From contig NC_088325.1 of the NCBI RefSeq assembly GCF_910592395.1, positions 11,102,109-11,166,108 of the forward strand: a DNA stretch of 64,000 bases, in the 5' to 3' direction. Source of the DNA: Lineus longissimus (Eukaryota > Nemertea > Pilidiophora > Heteronemertea > Lineidae). The translations under genes and the position numbers were made by a program. Below, piece by piece: positions 9,411 through 21,600 of this stretch; the stretch's first letter is position 1; the number at the start of each line of letters is the position of its first letter. The notes below the pieces were generated by a model, which saw only the letters and a list, made by a program, of their open reading frames with translations, searched no databases and was not told the DNA's origin.

Positions 9411-12400
9411 TATACATGTAGTAGCACGTCCTTCGGCGGTGCACTCCCATTTACGTCTGGTTGTGCACGAAATGATTGAAAAGTATACCTCAGCAAATTT
9501 TACGGTCTATGTGTAACATATTCTAAACGCAACGTGTGTATATTTTTAAATGCTGTTGACCAATTATTGTCGTGTATATCAAACCTTTACTATCGGGACA
9601 TTTCCCAGGGCCACCGACCAAAATATTATAAGTAATGAAGATTGGTGAATATGTATAACAACAGTACCATTCCTTGTATCTCTCATAAGTTCTTGTCAAA
9701 AGAAGCTAAGGGACAAGTGCATAACCATGGGGAACAAATTTATATCCGAATTGTCATGCTGGTCCCACCCCCTGTGTTTTATAACGCACTGATGTAATAA
9801 TCAAAATCGCCACGAGGGTAGAACGCACCCGACCTAAATAACGGCAAATGGGGCATGCGGTTAAGCCAGGGCTGTTTCTATTCCATGAACGTTTAGATGC
9901 GCGCGTATGAGTCGCTATGTACATGAAATAACGGCCAGGATGGACTGAATTAGTACCAAACTAATTATTGAGGTTAACCGAGAAAGGGCCCAAAAGAACT
10001 ACACAATCACAGAACGACGGACTTGTAGTGTATTCATGAATCCAAATAATAGCTTTTGCGGTGCTGAGTACTCCCATTGCGCGGGTCGGAAATGTACTAT
10101 CCATAGATTCGGAACCGTAATTTGAATGGCGCAAATTATTCGGTTTTCTTCATTCTACATAATGCTTGACGGCGGTCGACAATTGCCCCGAATGGGGAAT
10201 TGAAACGAGGTCATCTGCATGTTCCTTCTGTGATATACAGTTTACAAGTTTTCAAGTTGCCGTGATAATTTCGAACCAAGTTAATGTAAGCTATATATAA
10301 AGAAAGACACGAAAATGTCCCCCCTGGAAAAAGTGTCCGACCCTGTTGTTGTATGACGATATTTTGGTATACAAATTTATATGCCATAGGCAATGACTGG
10401 CAATAGCAAATATAAGAAAATAAAGTGCCAGTTTTAAGTAATACCTGTCGGCGAAAACAAATCAGCAAATTACAGAATCGGCCATAGGCTTTGATAGTAT
10501 TAAGGCAAGCAATATTATATATATCAAAATAATTTGATAATAGAAATGGCAGGTTACCCTATAAGATAAATGCAGTGTAATGTATCTTTAGATTGATGAC
10601 TGGCTTATTGTCCTCTCAGCGAAGCCAATACATTAGCTGATGTTTTCGAAGGCTGTAACCTTCCCTTAAAAATATAACAAAACGACTGAACGAGATGATC
10701 AGGTCGTATTAAAGTAAACCGATTTTAAATCACGAATATGCAGCGTCAGAGGAACTAACCAACACGCGGGACCACTGAGTATCGTATCTTAACCGAATTT
10801 TCTCCCAAAAAAAATACATACGGGACCCCCGGCTGTTCCGATGCCGGTGTAAACGTTTTAAATATACTAGGATAGTATGTCCGGTATCGCATTTATTCGA
10901 CTCTGTAGCAGTCAGCATCATTCCTCGTAGCATGACCGGAAGACAGATGATCACACCATATTGGAATGCATTTTTCTGTTGTATTTAAGAAAGAGCTAGG
11001 GTAAATTCTTCCATTATTGGTTTCTGGCAATTGATGGATTATTATGTTATAGGCCTAGAAGGCAAATAATCTGCAATTAGAGGTGCCATCGTACCCATTA
11101 GCCAGATGTTTCTCAGCGAACAGAGGTTAGGATCCTGCCTGGGGTCTCGAGGGGAATGGTCGGTGCTTTTTAGTAGATATGGATGCCATGATACGGAAGC
11201 CGTTATTCACTGGCATTAGAATTCCATACCAACCCCCTTCTTCTGCAAATGTTACTTTGGAAATGCAGGGAGACACGGACGCATCCAACTCGCTCTCAAT
11301 GAATGTATATCTGGTGGTGTTTAAAAGTAAACACGCAGAGATACCAATTAATTCCTTTTAACAGAATTCCTGCACCGCGTTTTTCAAAACGATTCCAGTG
11401 GAGCCGAAACATATCTTATGATGTTTCTGTTGAAGCTTTGCAAAATCGTGCGATGTCCATGACTCAGCCCCGTCTCTATCTTAGATTTAATGGAAATTCC
11501 TTGTCGTTTCAGAACAAAGAAATTTGCGAAGACACTAGGACTTTGTTCAGCATATTGCCAACATGTGTACGGAGAGCAGGCACGAGAGATTTGGCCTTGG
11601 AATGTTCCTCTAATTACAAAGACGGCGACAATATGAATCGTTTTTAAGTCACGTCCCCTGTTATCATTTGATGTTACCATGCATGTATAGTAAACTGGCG
11701 TAGGCTCATTTGGCATATAAACACGAGTCCAAGTAAACAACTGAGCCAGGTTTACTTTGTTGTTGTTCCTTGTAAAATGCTGCGAAGTTGAATTGAAGAA
11801 TTCAATTTAAATGCATTCATGCAAACAAACTTAGAATTAATTAAAGAAATAAGAGCACACGAACTGCACAAAATATATTTGCTAGAGAAGTAAAGCTTGA
11901 CCGAACCGACCAACTGCTTTGAAATTATAGAGCCATGTTGAAGGAACATGTGCAGAAGACACGCAACAGATCACCACCGGTACGAAAGGAAAAAAATCCA
12001 TCACCGAGAAATGCTGTTGTTTTCTGATTAGGCGATTCCACCTGGATAAAGTTACATTGACATGGCACTCTGACAGCCATAGCTGCTGTAGAAAAAGCCC
12101 AGAGATTACCTGTGCATATCAATCCTGCGCAGTGTCTGATCAGGGTTCACCATTCATGTAATCTCCCCCACCCCAACCCCGCAACTCCGAGCCTTCAACA
12201 CGAAAAGCTCAACTCCGAGGCTCAAACTCCCACTGGCCATCGAATCATGCATGGCGACCGCAGCTGCAGCACAGCTCTGCAATCTCCCATACCCGATCAG
12301 TCCGTGCAGTATCTGATTAGAATCCACCTGTTCGAAGGGCACGGGAAATGAAAGCATCGCTCCTCGGCGTCAATAATCGATTGAACGGCATTGGGCGCGG

Positions 12401-13639
12401 TTTCACGAGTGGCCGTCTCGTGAACTTAGTTACTGTGCCTGCTTATTAGACTTGTGATTTAGATTTCACTTTAAAGGAATGGAAATCGGATTATTTCATA
12501 TAGAGATGGTCCACACTCTTGACCGATAGAGACTTTATCCTGGTATTGTAAGTACCTCTTTTTTCTTCTTTTTTTAGACAGGCCACTGAACTTTATATGA
12601 TAAGAAAGTTATCGGCTGGATCTTTTTGCTCTTCTTCGTAGTACCTATCAATCCAGCGTCTGCAGTATCCTCTTCATCAGAATCCACTTGTACGAATTTA
12701 TTACCTGATAACGCACTTGGCGTATAGCGGCATCGCTCCAAGTACGCTGCAAGGACTAGTGTCACGAATTGGTATCTAGTGCTATCGCTAATTTTCAGCC
12801 GGATCTGTTTCAGAATTTTGTTTAATCTAAAAGTTCAAAATCGATATTACACACAATCATACAGTTGTTCCGATTCATATACGTTTTACAAACTAAAGTT
12901 GTTTTTTTTCTAATATAGCAACCAGGGTCCTCCGATTTTTTGCACCTAGTTGCAGGCGTATTAGCGTAAAGGCAGCAGATTTTTCTTCACGGAAATGTGA
13001 ACCGAAACAGTTGTCATACAGTGCATGTTCAGAGATATTGGAATTTGTAATATCATTACTAACAGGTGATTGGGCAGTGTTAGCAGCAGATATGCTCTGC
13101 TCCGGTTAAACACAGTTGTACCGCCGAACCGTCAATATATCGACAATTCAAGTTTTTGCCAGGCTAGATGTCGCGTCAGCTAGTATTAGTAGTCGGTCAT
13201 CGGATTCCGGAGCTAAGAAATTGATTCTGGAGGTAATTGTGATAAGTTGGCTGGAATTTCGTTAAGGATAATTTCCAACGACTTGACCTTGTTGGATAAT
13301 ATGATGCTGATCATGGCAAGTATTCCGTACATTATATTCTATTCATCAGGCTGCAGTCGGCGCATCAAGGCGCAAATCAAAAGGATGTTTTGTCTCAAAG
13401 ATTTCTATTCTTATGTCAATACACCCTTTTTTTCGCCAATAGAGAGCATTCTAGCATAGCAAATCACTGGTCCTCAAGGGTCTGGCCATATGAACGCTTA
13501 ATTACTCAAATGTTTTCGCCTCATTAGCAGTTCCATTGTTCGTCTGATAGCCCTGTGCAGTGGAGCTGATAAAAGTTGAGATACTCGCGGATAAATCAGG
13601 GGTATTTCAGATTTTTCATGAACAATCCCGAAATTTCGA
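9411..13639. other. Non-coding stretch; weak degenerate motif series near 12.0-12.7 kb
   Basis: No gene is recognised. The 114- and 118-codon frames at 11303-11740 overlap on opposite strands and show no motif. A degenerate 'tctgattag..atccacctg' word recurs near 12024, 12135, 12309 and 12675, suggesting an old low-copy local repeat. A small hairpin (cacgag/ctcgtg) lies near 12393-12413. Block 12130-12350 is more GC-rich than its surroundings. Confidence 0.4.
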
Positions 13640-13768
13640 GATAATGGGTGATATGAATAAAGACTAGCAAATGTTGTTATCTAAAACTCCATGTACAATT
13701 ACACTAGGCCTTTCTGTACAAAATTGAAGTAAAAGCATTTGCTAGACTTTATTCATATCAGCCAATAT
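13640..13768 (+). mobile_element. MITE of about 130 bp, copy 1 (forward)
   Basis: The ends are inverted copies: 'aatgggtgatatgaataaag' at the left and its reverse complement (with mismatches) at the right, giving arms of about 36 bp. The middle carries 'aaaactccatgtaca' and 'actaggcctttctgtaca'. The same element lies in the opposite orientation at 37993-38124, which confirms a discrete mobile unit rather than chance palindromy. It has no coding capacity. Confidence 0.9.
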
Positions 13769-15545
13769 GCCCTTTCCTAGATTGTTGTGATTATGTTAGA
13801 AATCATAAGATCTTATATAACTGAATTGTTGACCTTGGTAGTACGTGCCAACCATAGTCTCATGCCTACAGTGATGGCTGCAGCCTGGCATCTCAAGACC
13901 ACTCGTTGGAAACCTGGACGCACAACCAATACAATGTGGTCACAATTAGGCCGGCAGCAAAGCCAAGGGGAAAATTCTGACACCTTATCTTACGTATTAT
14001 TCAGATATGTAAACTCATCCAGGGTTGAGATAAGCTAGGCAGGTAGGCCTATGTTTTCATCTATGAAAAATGCTTGTCCGACCAAGTGGAAGTAAAAAAC
14101 AATGAAGCATTAGTATCATGAGTATTAACACCTAAGGAGTTTTTGAGGAGAACTTGAGGCTGGCAATAATATTCCAGAATATGATGGGCTATTGATCCAG
14201 GTAGAAACCTCCGCATCCTGGCTGTGGAATGGCCATCGGGAATACATTATCTCAGATAGTTATTGAACCTGAACCCATCGGTGCTTCAGCAATCGCTCCA
14301 TGGCCAAAGCTTAGCGCTTACGGGCATGCATGGTAAGTTACGGAAGATGAGATCAGTGACGCAAACTCCACACGATTAGTCATTTTTCTACATACTTTTA
14401 TCCGTATCTGTATCAGCATCCGTGATAAGACGCTGTTCTCAGCCTCCCTATTAAAGGATGCAATGAAACTTACAAAACTCCAAGTAGCTGTTGTCACCCA
14501 ATTCGTGTTGGTCAAACATGGCATCTGTCTTCTCTCACCGCCCAGATCGAAAACCCCCAAAAGACTTAGTTACGATCCAATTTAGATTTGTGTGTATATG
14601 TACAATATCTACTAATGGCATTCCACGAAGTTACTATTTATAGCTCACAAGGTCATTTGCATAATATAATGATGACGCTTTAGTCACGTGACAGTCGGAC
14701 ATCGACACTTATTTCTACGCATTTGAGCTTATTTCAAAGTCAATTATCTTTGACCCTGCATTGTTTTTAGAATGAATGATACCATAGAGTCAGAAAGGGA
14801 AATATTCAGAACAATTATGTAGTATTTCCAACACTCGGACATGTGCCAGATTGAATCTAACTGCCCTAGTTAGAAAGCCTGAATCCATTACGAAACCGCA
14901 TGTTTGTCCGACATTGCCTGTAATTCAGCGATGGGGAAATAGAGGGCAGTAGCTGCAGTGACCTCATCATCGTGGAATGCTATTCGTGTAAGATTAAAGA
15001 TATTTCTGATTTCACCTTCAAACTAAAGCCACTTGCACACATGTGCCCAAGTCCATTTACAATAACTAAATAGAAATATGATATATAATAGACAGTATAA
15101 ACGAAAAGGTAATTTAAGGTAACATTACCAACACATGAGATAAGCGTTTCTCACCCCTAATTGCATTTGTGATGCTTTTTCTCTTCTGAAAGAAATTAAT
15201 CGATGATACAATGCTGCTTCTTCGTGCACCGGCTGCACCCATATGATGTTATCCGGGGAAAGTCCGGGGGTCAAGTGCTGGTGAATGCACACGACTAATA
15301 AAATTGACTTGAAATGCGTTCGAGGAAATTCGGTTTCCAACATTATTTATTAGTTTGAAATCATGTCATTGTGATTTACCGCCATATGGCACATTAATTA
15401 TGTTGATAATATTGTGTTGATGGACTATGTGATTCAATTAAGATAATCAGATCAATTTGATTGCATCGTCCAATCTGACCACGTTATGTAGTTTTACGTC
15501 ATACATGTAGGACAGAATTTGTTTAATTGGAATTTCGAATCATAC
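13769..15545. other. Non-coding stretch
   Basis: No gene is seen. Within 14655-14692 an octamer-type word ATTTGCAT and a palindromic GTCACGTGAC E-box lie 20 bp apart. At 15390-15460 there is an AT-rich patch with several TAATT/ATCAAT words. Both are only candidate regulatory sequence. Confidence 0.4.
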
Positions 15546-15683
15546 CTGCCTATAACGGACTCTGCTGTTCTTAGAGAGGTGGATATTGAATTGAAAAAAG
15601 AAGTGACACGTTTGGGACAAATATCAATTGGTATAATAGAGAGGTTGCCTGCATAGTTGTCCGCTAAGGGAGGTTCCATTGTA
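15546..15683 (+). repeat. Dispersed repeat family 'agagaggt', copy 2
   Basis: It matches copy 1 in layout: 'agagaggt', then an AT-rich middle with 'tttgggac', then 'atagagaggttg' and a closing 'ctaagggaggttccattgta'. It is more diverged than copies 1 and 3 but keeps the block order and length. No coding content. Confidence 0.7.
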
Positions 15684-15834
15684 ACACAATTTGTTGTAGA
15701 ATGTAAAGCTACCTGGACTGGTACATTACATCTGTTCTAATTCAACCCGCCAAAAGAAAATTGTCGAGAGGCCGTGGGTGCATTACACTCAGCATTGTCA
15801 ATGTTTTACAAATGTTGCCTGTTAATGGGAAAAC

Positions 15835-16690
15835 ACGCCAAAATGTCAAACCTCCAATTATTGGGTGCCGAGCCTTTGTCTAAGGATGACGCCAACGGTT
15901 AAACAGCGACGACCAGTTCTAATGTAGATCTATGGACATTTTCCGGAAAGTCACCCAGTAAAAGAACCAATTAGTCATATCGATGCACCCCGTGCGCTAA
16001 ATGTTATAGGATGTTAATTTAATATTGCCTAGTCCTGTAATTCTTGTTCTTGGCGAACCCACATTCGCTTTTTCCCTTAATTATTTCATACTTTTATGAA
16101 AAAAAACCCGATAGGTCGGCCAAATAATTTATCAAGAATGAAATACATGTAATTCGCGAATGATTGGGTGTCAAGCCTTTGCCTATGTTCCAGCGGTTGC
16201 CCATGGATGACCAGTATCTGCTGACATTTTCAAGATGATTATGATGTCACGAAAAAATGCCCTGTAGTAAATGCATCAGTTCATATTGATACACCCCCCC
16301 CCCCCCCCCCCCCCGAGAGAATGGTGCCGATATCGCTAATATGATATAGGCTCGTCCAGTTGTATCAGTTCTTGGTTAATCCGCCTTCCCTTTGTTCTTC
16401 AATACCTTTATAGTTTGATAACGAAACATCGATTGGTCGGTTCGAGAACAAATGTTCTATGCTGGTCAGATCTATCCGATTCTAAGTTTCCCCTTATCCA
16501 TTCCCGATAAATATAACTCAATTTGGATTCTATTGGCAGATTGGATTATTACTGGACATCATGGACATTGTTCGAATATGCGTTATGCAGCCATTAAAAC
16601 CAATGATAGGTCATGTAGTCTAGCGGAGAACATTTTCAATCGATGCACTCTTGTGCATTGCTTAAACATGTTAAGGGCTAAACGATCACT
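15835..16690 (+). repeat. Diverged tandem duplication, unit about 303 bp
   Basis: Unit 1 starts at about 15860 (attgggtgccgagccttt) and unit 2 at 16163 (attgggtgtcaagccttt). The same blocks follow in order: 'gaccagt', 'gacattttc', 'catat(c/t)gat(g/a)caccc', 'gctaa..atataggatg', 'cttgttcttgg' and 'cgat.ggtcgg'. A partial third unit appears at about 16615-16665 ('cattttcaatcgatgcac'). The poly-C run at 16294 lies inside unit 2, where unit 1 has only four Cs, so it grew after duplication. Confidence 0.75.
16294..16314 (+). repeat. Poly-C tract, 21 Cs
   Basis: An uninterrupted run of 21 cytosines follows 'gataca'. It sits inside the second unit of the 303-bp duplication. Its length may be affected by sequencing or assembly error, as is usual for such runs. 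Confidence 0.9.
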
Positions 16691-17519
16691 AAGCTGTTGA
16701 TCTCTAGACAACTTGATTTTTTCCGGACTGTAAGGAAAAGGTTAGCTTTGATCATGGGTAAAAATCTTCTATGATAGACACGATACTAGTATCACATAAT
16801 TCATGTACTAAAGATTCTGCTTCAGTATGTAGTTTCGGATCTCAACAGTCTCTATCAAGGATCTTCTAACAAAATGTTTCGGTTACTCAATATGATCGAA
16901 CGCAAAATCTTATTGAAACTAGGCCGGGTATATTTGGCAAGCCGCTCGCCGAACAGTCATCATTTTTTGCCCTGTTTGAAGAGCACTGAAAATATACCGT
17001 TTGGCGAGCCGGAGACTTTACAACACATTAGCCAATCGGAGAGCAGTGAATTGATATGCGCATAAATAACAATGGCCGATGTCTCGCTCTCGATTAACTT
17101 TCTTTTACTAAACTCGTGTTCTTGTGTATATTTCTCTCCATCGATTTTTGACGAGTATGTGATTATCACTGATATGCATAATAAATGCATTGGGTAAATT
17201 GCGAAGGTCATTCGCTATTGAATGATAATGAGCTCTTCGACAACTATCAATATCATTGAGCTCGGCTCTCCATTCGGGTAAAAAAAGTCAATGTTTGGTA
17301 AGCCGGGCTTGCCAAATAGTCATTTCCTTAAAACTATCCTGGAATTTACTTTGATACTATAAGGTCGACTCAAGATTGTTAGCCCTCAAGTTCTACACAC
17401 ACAGCATGTTGATTGGCGATGTTATGGTAGCTGCAAAGCATCACAATCCACCGAGATCGACTCAACGGAATTCTGATTAATTGGCACCAATTCTTGGTGC
17501 ACCTCCCAGGTGTTCCATG
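16691..17519. other. Non-coding stretch with short repeated 'ggcaagccg' blocks
   Basis: No gene is seen. A block 'tatatttggcaagccgctcgcc..acagtcat' at about 16929-16962 recurs diverged at about 17290-17322 ('tgtttggtaagccgggcttgcc..tagtcat'). An inverted relative ('gtttggcgagccgg') lies at about 16999-17012. These look like old foldback debris. Confidence 0.45.
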
Positions 17520-18046
17520 CTATAGTCCATTCGTAAATGTTATATCCGCATCATTTGGGGGCTCTGGAGGGCGAACTACTCCTCGGATTGCATTGAAGTT
17601 TGGTTTGTATTGATCTTTGCCTCAAAACCAAACATGATTTTAGGGGTTGAGCATTTTCGATGCAGAAATATAAAAAAAATCTTCAACGAAGTGCAGTGGT
17701 CATTTTGAGGGTCCTGGATAGGCCATATTTTGTTTCTGGACATTTCTAATTCATTCTTGGCACATGAGTAGATTGATGCAAAAAATAATAACTTGAACAT
17801 TTCATCCAGATTGGTCAAGAAATAAACCGTTCAGAGCTGAAAATGTTCGATTTCAATGCAGTACGTCAATGTACACAGATGCGTACTATTTTTAAATTTC
17901 GTTACCATGGTCACTGAAATGAACAAAATCCTGTTTGGTTTTAAGGTAGATAGCAATAAAACCCAAGCTTCAAAGAAATCCAACCAGTAGTTCGTCGTCC
18001 AGAACCCCAAACGATGTGGAGATAACATTTACGAATGGACTATAGG
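17520..18046. mobile_element. 527-bp element with inverted arms of about 122 bp
   Basis: The left arm 17520-17641 and right arm 17924-18046 are reverse complements with moderate divergence. Shared blocks include 'ctatagtccattcgtaaatg' at the very ends, 'cgaactact', 'aaaaccaaaca' and 'gatttt'. The interior of about 280 bp is single-copy here. No transposase-like frame is visible. The two minus-strand open frames crossing it (17576-17818, 17831-18028) are unrelated to any motif I know. I infer a non-autonomous DNA transposon. No target-site duplication is obvious at the edges. Confidence 0.85.
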
Positions 18047-18397
18047 CAGAAGAATCTTCTATGTGCCAAACGGTTTCTAATCTGACGGAGGCTTACCCAT
18101 GTCATCTCATGTTATCCCCCAGATGCTTATTGCCTTATTTACTCATGCTAGGCCGTTGCCCTGTCGGCCTGTGTAGACCTTTTTTTTCATACCTCACGAC
18201 TACTGAATGATTTCTACTGACATACCTCAGGATATAGGCGATTTTGGTATTAGAGCCGCTGTACATCGTGATAAAGCATCATTACACTGTATATTATGGG
18301 GAGAAATATCAACAGGGGACCAGTTTGTCGCAGTTTTTCTCAATGAACTCTATGTAGATTGGCTGAGAGCGTGCTCGGGCATGTGTGAGCTGATACC

Positions 18398-18428
18398 AAA
18401 AATATATAAGACGAGCTTATATATTTTT
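18398..18428. repeat. Perfect 13-bp hairpin, 5-base loop
   Basis: 'aaaaatatataag' is followed after 'acgag' by its exact reverse complement 'cttatatattttt'. It is AT-rich, so a chance palindrome is possible. Confidence 0.7.
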
Positions 18429-18604
18429 GCTGACACCAAAATCGGAAAATGGTCTGCGTAGGCCTTTAAATACGAATATTCGTATGTAATAGCGATATAA
18501 ATAAGTTTGGTAAATTGATTCCAGCTTCTCTATTTACCGTGTTTGTATTCAAGTAACTCGTACAAATATGCATGTTTGCGGAGTTTCTCCCCAATAACTG
18601 CATT

Positions 18605-18652
<48 letters not shown>
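18605..18652 (+). repeat. Microsatellite (TCATCG)8
   Basis: Eight exact hexamer copies, effectively alternating TCA/TCG triplets, with no interruption. In two frames it would read as a simple dipeptide repeat. However, no open frame of useful length surrounds it, so a coding role is unlikely. Confidence 0.97.
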
Positions 18653-18653
<1 letters not shown>

Positions 18654-21600
18654 ATAAGGTCGAAAGCCTTGTAGGCCCGTTGGCCTGTTGGCCTGTTGCA
18701 TATAAATAAAAGCCGGCGAAAACTAATCTAATTCAATAACGATTCATCCATGTTGAGAGTTAGAACAACAATCAAGGCGAATTGGTTTGATGGTCGATTA
18801 TTTGTTCCTTACCTCTCCCAATAAACACATCTTAATAGACTCTTGAAGACTGTTGTCTTCCTTTCTCCTATATAATGTGTGAGCTAGTGTTTGTTATGCT
18901 GCTTTACATAATGAATAGAAATTGCCAAGATTTTCCAGTAATCGCGGAAAATACATTGCAATTATGCCGTTATTATTGTGCTGATAATACTCTGTTTATT
19001 ACATTAGGCAGTTTATTTTTCATCTAACAGATAAATCTGCATGAAGAATGTGTATAATGAAAACAAATATCTCAGGAACATCTGTTCTAAGGTTGCATAT
19101 AATAAACAGTATCGAAAGGAAACGGATGAGGATAAGCACATTTTAACTACGAGCTGTACGAAGGTCTGTCACGTTCATCAAGGCCATATTGTGCTGAATC
19201 TTTTTCGAGACACTGGTAAATCATTTTGCCTACTTTTACGGGTTAACCGGAGATGTTCGAAAATGTCGGTGATAAATTTTAAAAATCGAAGTTCTTTTTT
19301 TTAAAAGATTTATATCTCTGTGTTGTGATGCAAGGCATGATTCTAATGAGTTACCAGAAATAGATTATACGGTACGCTTACAATCATGTCAGCATTAATA
19401 TGTTTCACTCGCATTAAGACTAACTCCTGAAATCACATTTATCCCGTTTTTCTTGAAAAATCATTGGCAATAATATTTAATAATTAGAAAAATGTACCTG
19501 TAATTGCATTTTCAATTTTTGTGATTTTGAGCGGGAAACATCGAATTATTGGATAATGGACTTCTTTTTTTTTAAATGTAGTCAATGGGATTTATCTAGC
19601 TTCATCATGTTTATAATGGTTGGTAAGGCCGAGCTGAGTGTCATGTTTGGAATGGTTGGTGTAATAACATCACGTTTATCAAAATGTGGAGGGACTAGGT
19701 TCTAGTTTGTTTGTGTTACTGGTTAAGATATTTCTCCTTATCGAAATGCATTCAGCCTCATTTCACGAGCTGGGAAATGGCAGTTCCATAAGACTCTAAA
19801 GGATAGAGCAATAATCAATCGGTGTCAAACTTTACTTTGTGTTATACCTTTGTAGAGCCCAAAGCGCTCGTCCGTCTGGATTTTGAGGTCGATGGCTGAA
19901 GCTGGAGTGACGATAGTTATATGGTGCGTGTTTTTAATATGTCGACATTATATACCCGGGATTTTGAAGCGACTACATTATATCACCGAAGATTTTAGTG
20001 AGACTACATTATATTACGTGGGATTTTGATCTGACATACTTTTCAAAATCACAGGGGTCAAACTGAAACTCAAACACTGTCTCTTCAAATTCGATATATA
20101 GACATAAATGTACATCCTATGTAATCCTGACATAATTAGTCCTGGCTCCCGCCTACGCACCTTGATAACGCGTCAGCCGCGAATTCGTGATCCGAGTCAT
20201 TCAAACCCTTTCACCTTGGGCGTGGTACTTGAATAGATCAGTCGGAAATGTGAGTTAATTTGATAATCGAGATTCGCAAGGAATTTCAATGTGGCTGCTT
20301 AGGGGCTAACATATTTGAGACCGAGAGACCACAGGCTCTCCGAGTAAAGGAATGTCGGTCTTCTTTACGAATAACTGATGTTTTTTACATGTCATTTTTG
20401 TTGTGATGTGGTGATCAGCGCATCCCTCCATTATTTCGCTCCCGGACAATTCCAAAGATTTCTCAAAATAAGAAGTGTAAACTCGTGCATTGTCGTTCAT
20501 TGTTGAATGATGACGTTCTATGACGATTGCAGTGTTATGTCGTGCACTAATCATTTCGCTTTCCGAATGTTGAATTTATTTCCGTCAACCCTGCAATCTC
20601 ATTAGCAGAGTTAAATACTCTATTATGAAAAGTTGATCCCATGACTTAAACATTTTCTCAAAACAATTATGTTATTTCAGTGTCGTAGCAAATGCGAGTC
20701 AATTGGCTATAGACGGCTACGCAAAATGGAAAATAATTTTAGAGCTATAACTCAACGAAATGTTATTTCAACAACAACCATTCGATCTTCTCCAAGAAAT
20801 CGACGAAAGTGAAGCAAATGATTTAAAACGTGACCTTGACCTATAATAAGGTGATTATTGAGTAGAATGTTTGAAAGTGCCACAGATCTATTTTTAAAGT
20901 TTCAGCAATTCCCGCTGGTGTCTTGGAAGCGTGGAATTTCAATTATTTGACTAACGGTTTACAACCACTCGATGCGCTTGATGAAGTTCAAATATGTTTA
21001 GTCGTAATTATTAAGAAACGCAATGCTTTACAAAAAAGCAGAGACTCTGAAGCGCCTGTAGGTATTATTATCATAATATGTTCTAAATTCACAATATTAC
21101 CTTCATTATTCGCGATAAATGGCATAATGATGTTTGGATATTCAACAAAATGCCTTCAGGTTATTGAATGACTTGTTCTGATATGAAATATGATCCATAA
21201 TAATCAAGGTTGACGTCAGACAAATTATGAATACACGGCAAGGCATTGACTCCCGATGCAAATGCACATTTACAGTATGACACAACAATGTATAATATAC
21301 TGGCAACGGACGTGAAGAAATAGGCCGATAACTTTTCGCAATCTTGAAAAATTGGCATGATTGAATTACATGAAGATTGTTATTGTAACGTTCACCGGGA
21401 GGCAAAATCATATACTTTTGACCCTCACGGCGAAAATATAACAGTCAAAATGCATCGCTAAAGTTTGTTGAATTCAGAAAACGGACTATTCTTCACTGCA
21501 TCAGATCGAGGTCATACGTATGTTCCCTACGATATCAGACCAAATTCATCGGGTTTTAAATATATTAGGCCGGTCGATCAGGTTTAGATGCAGAATTAGA

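Noticed and set aside
10316-10344. 'gtccccc...aagtgtccg' words resembling 24951-24990
   Set aside because: The shared words are short and not in a consistent order, so I could not support a repeat family.
11303-11740. 114- and 118-codon frames on opposite strands
   Set aside because: Chance length for this composition, with no motif or splice context I could support.
18605-18652. Hexamer array considered as a CRISPR or coding repeat
   Set aside because: Unspaced exact hexamers are a microsatellite. There are no spacers, and no long frame includes it.
21142-21411. LINE-like word SYRPIS in a minus-strand frame
   Set aside because: Only one short word resembles LINE reverse transcriptase. No neighbouring RT block or endonuclease is seen in any frame.
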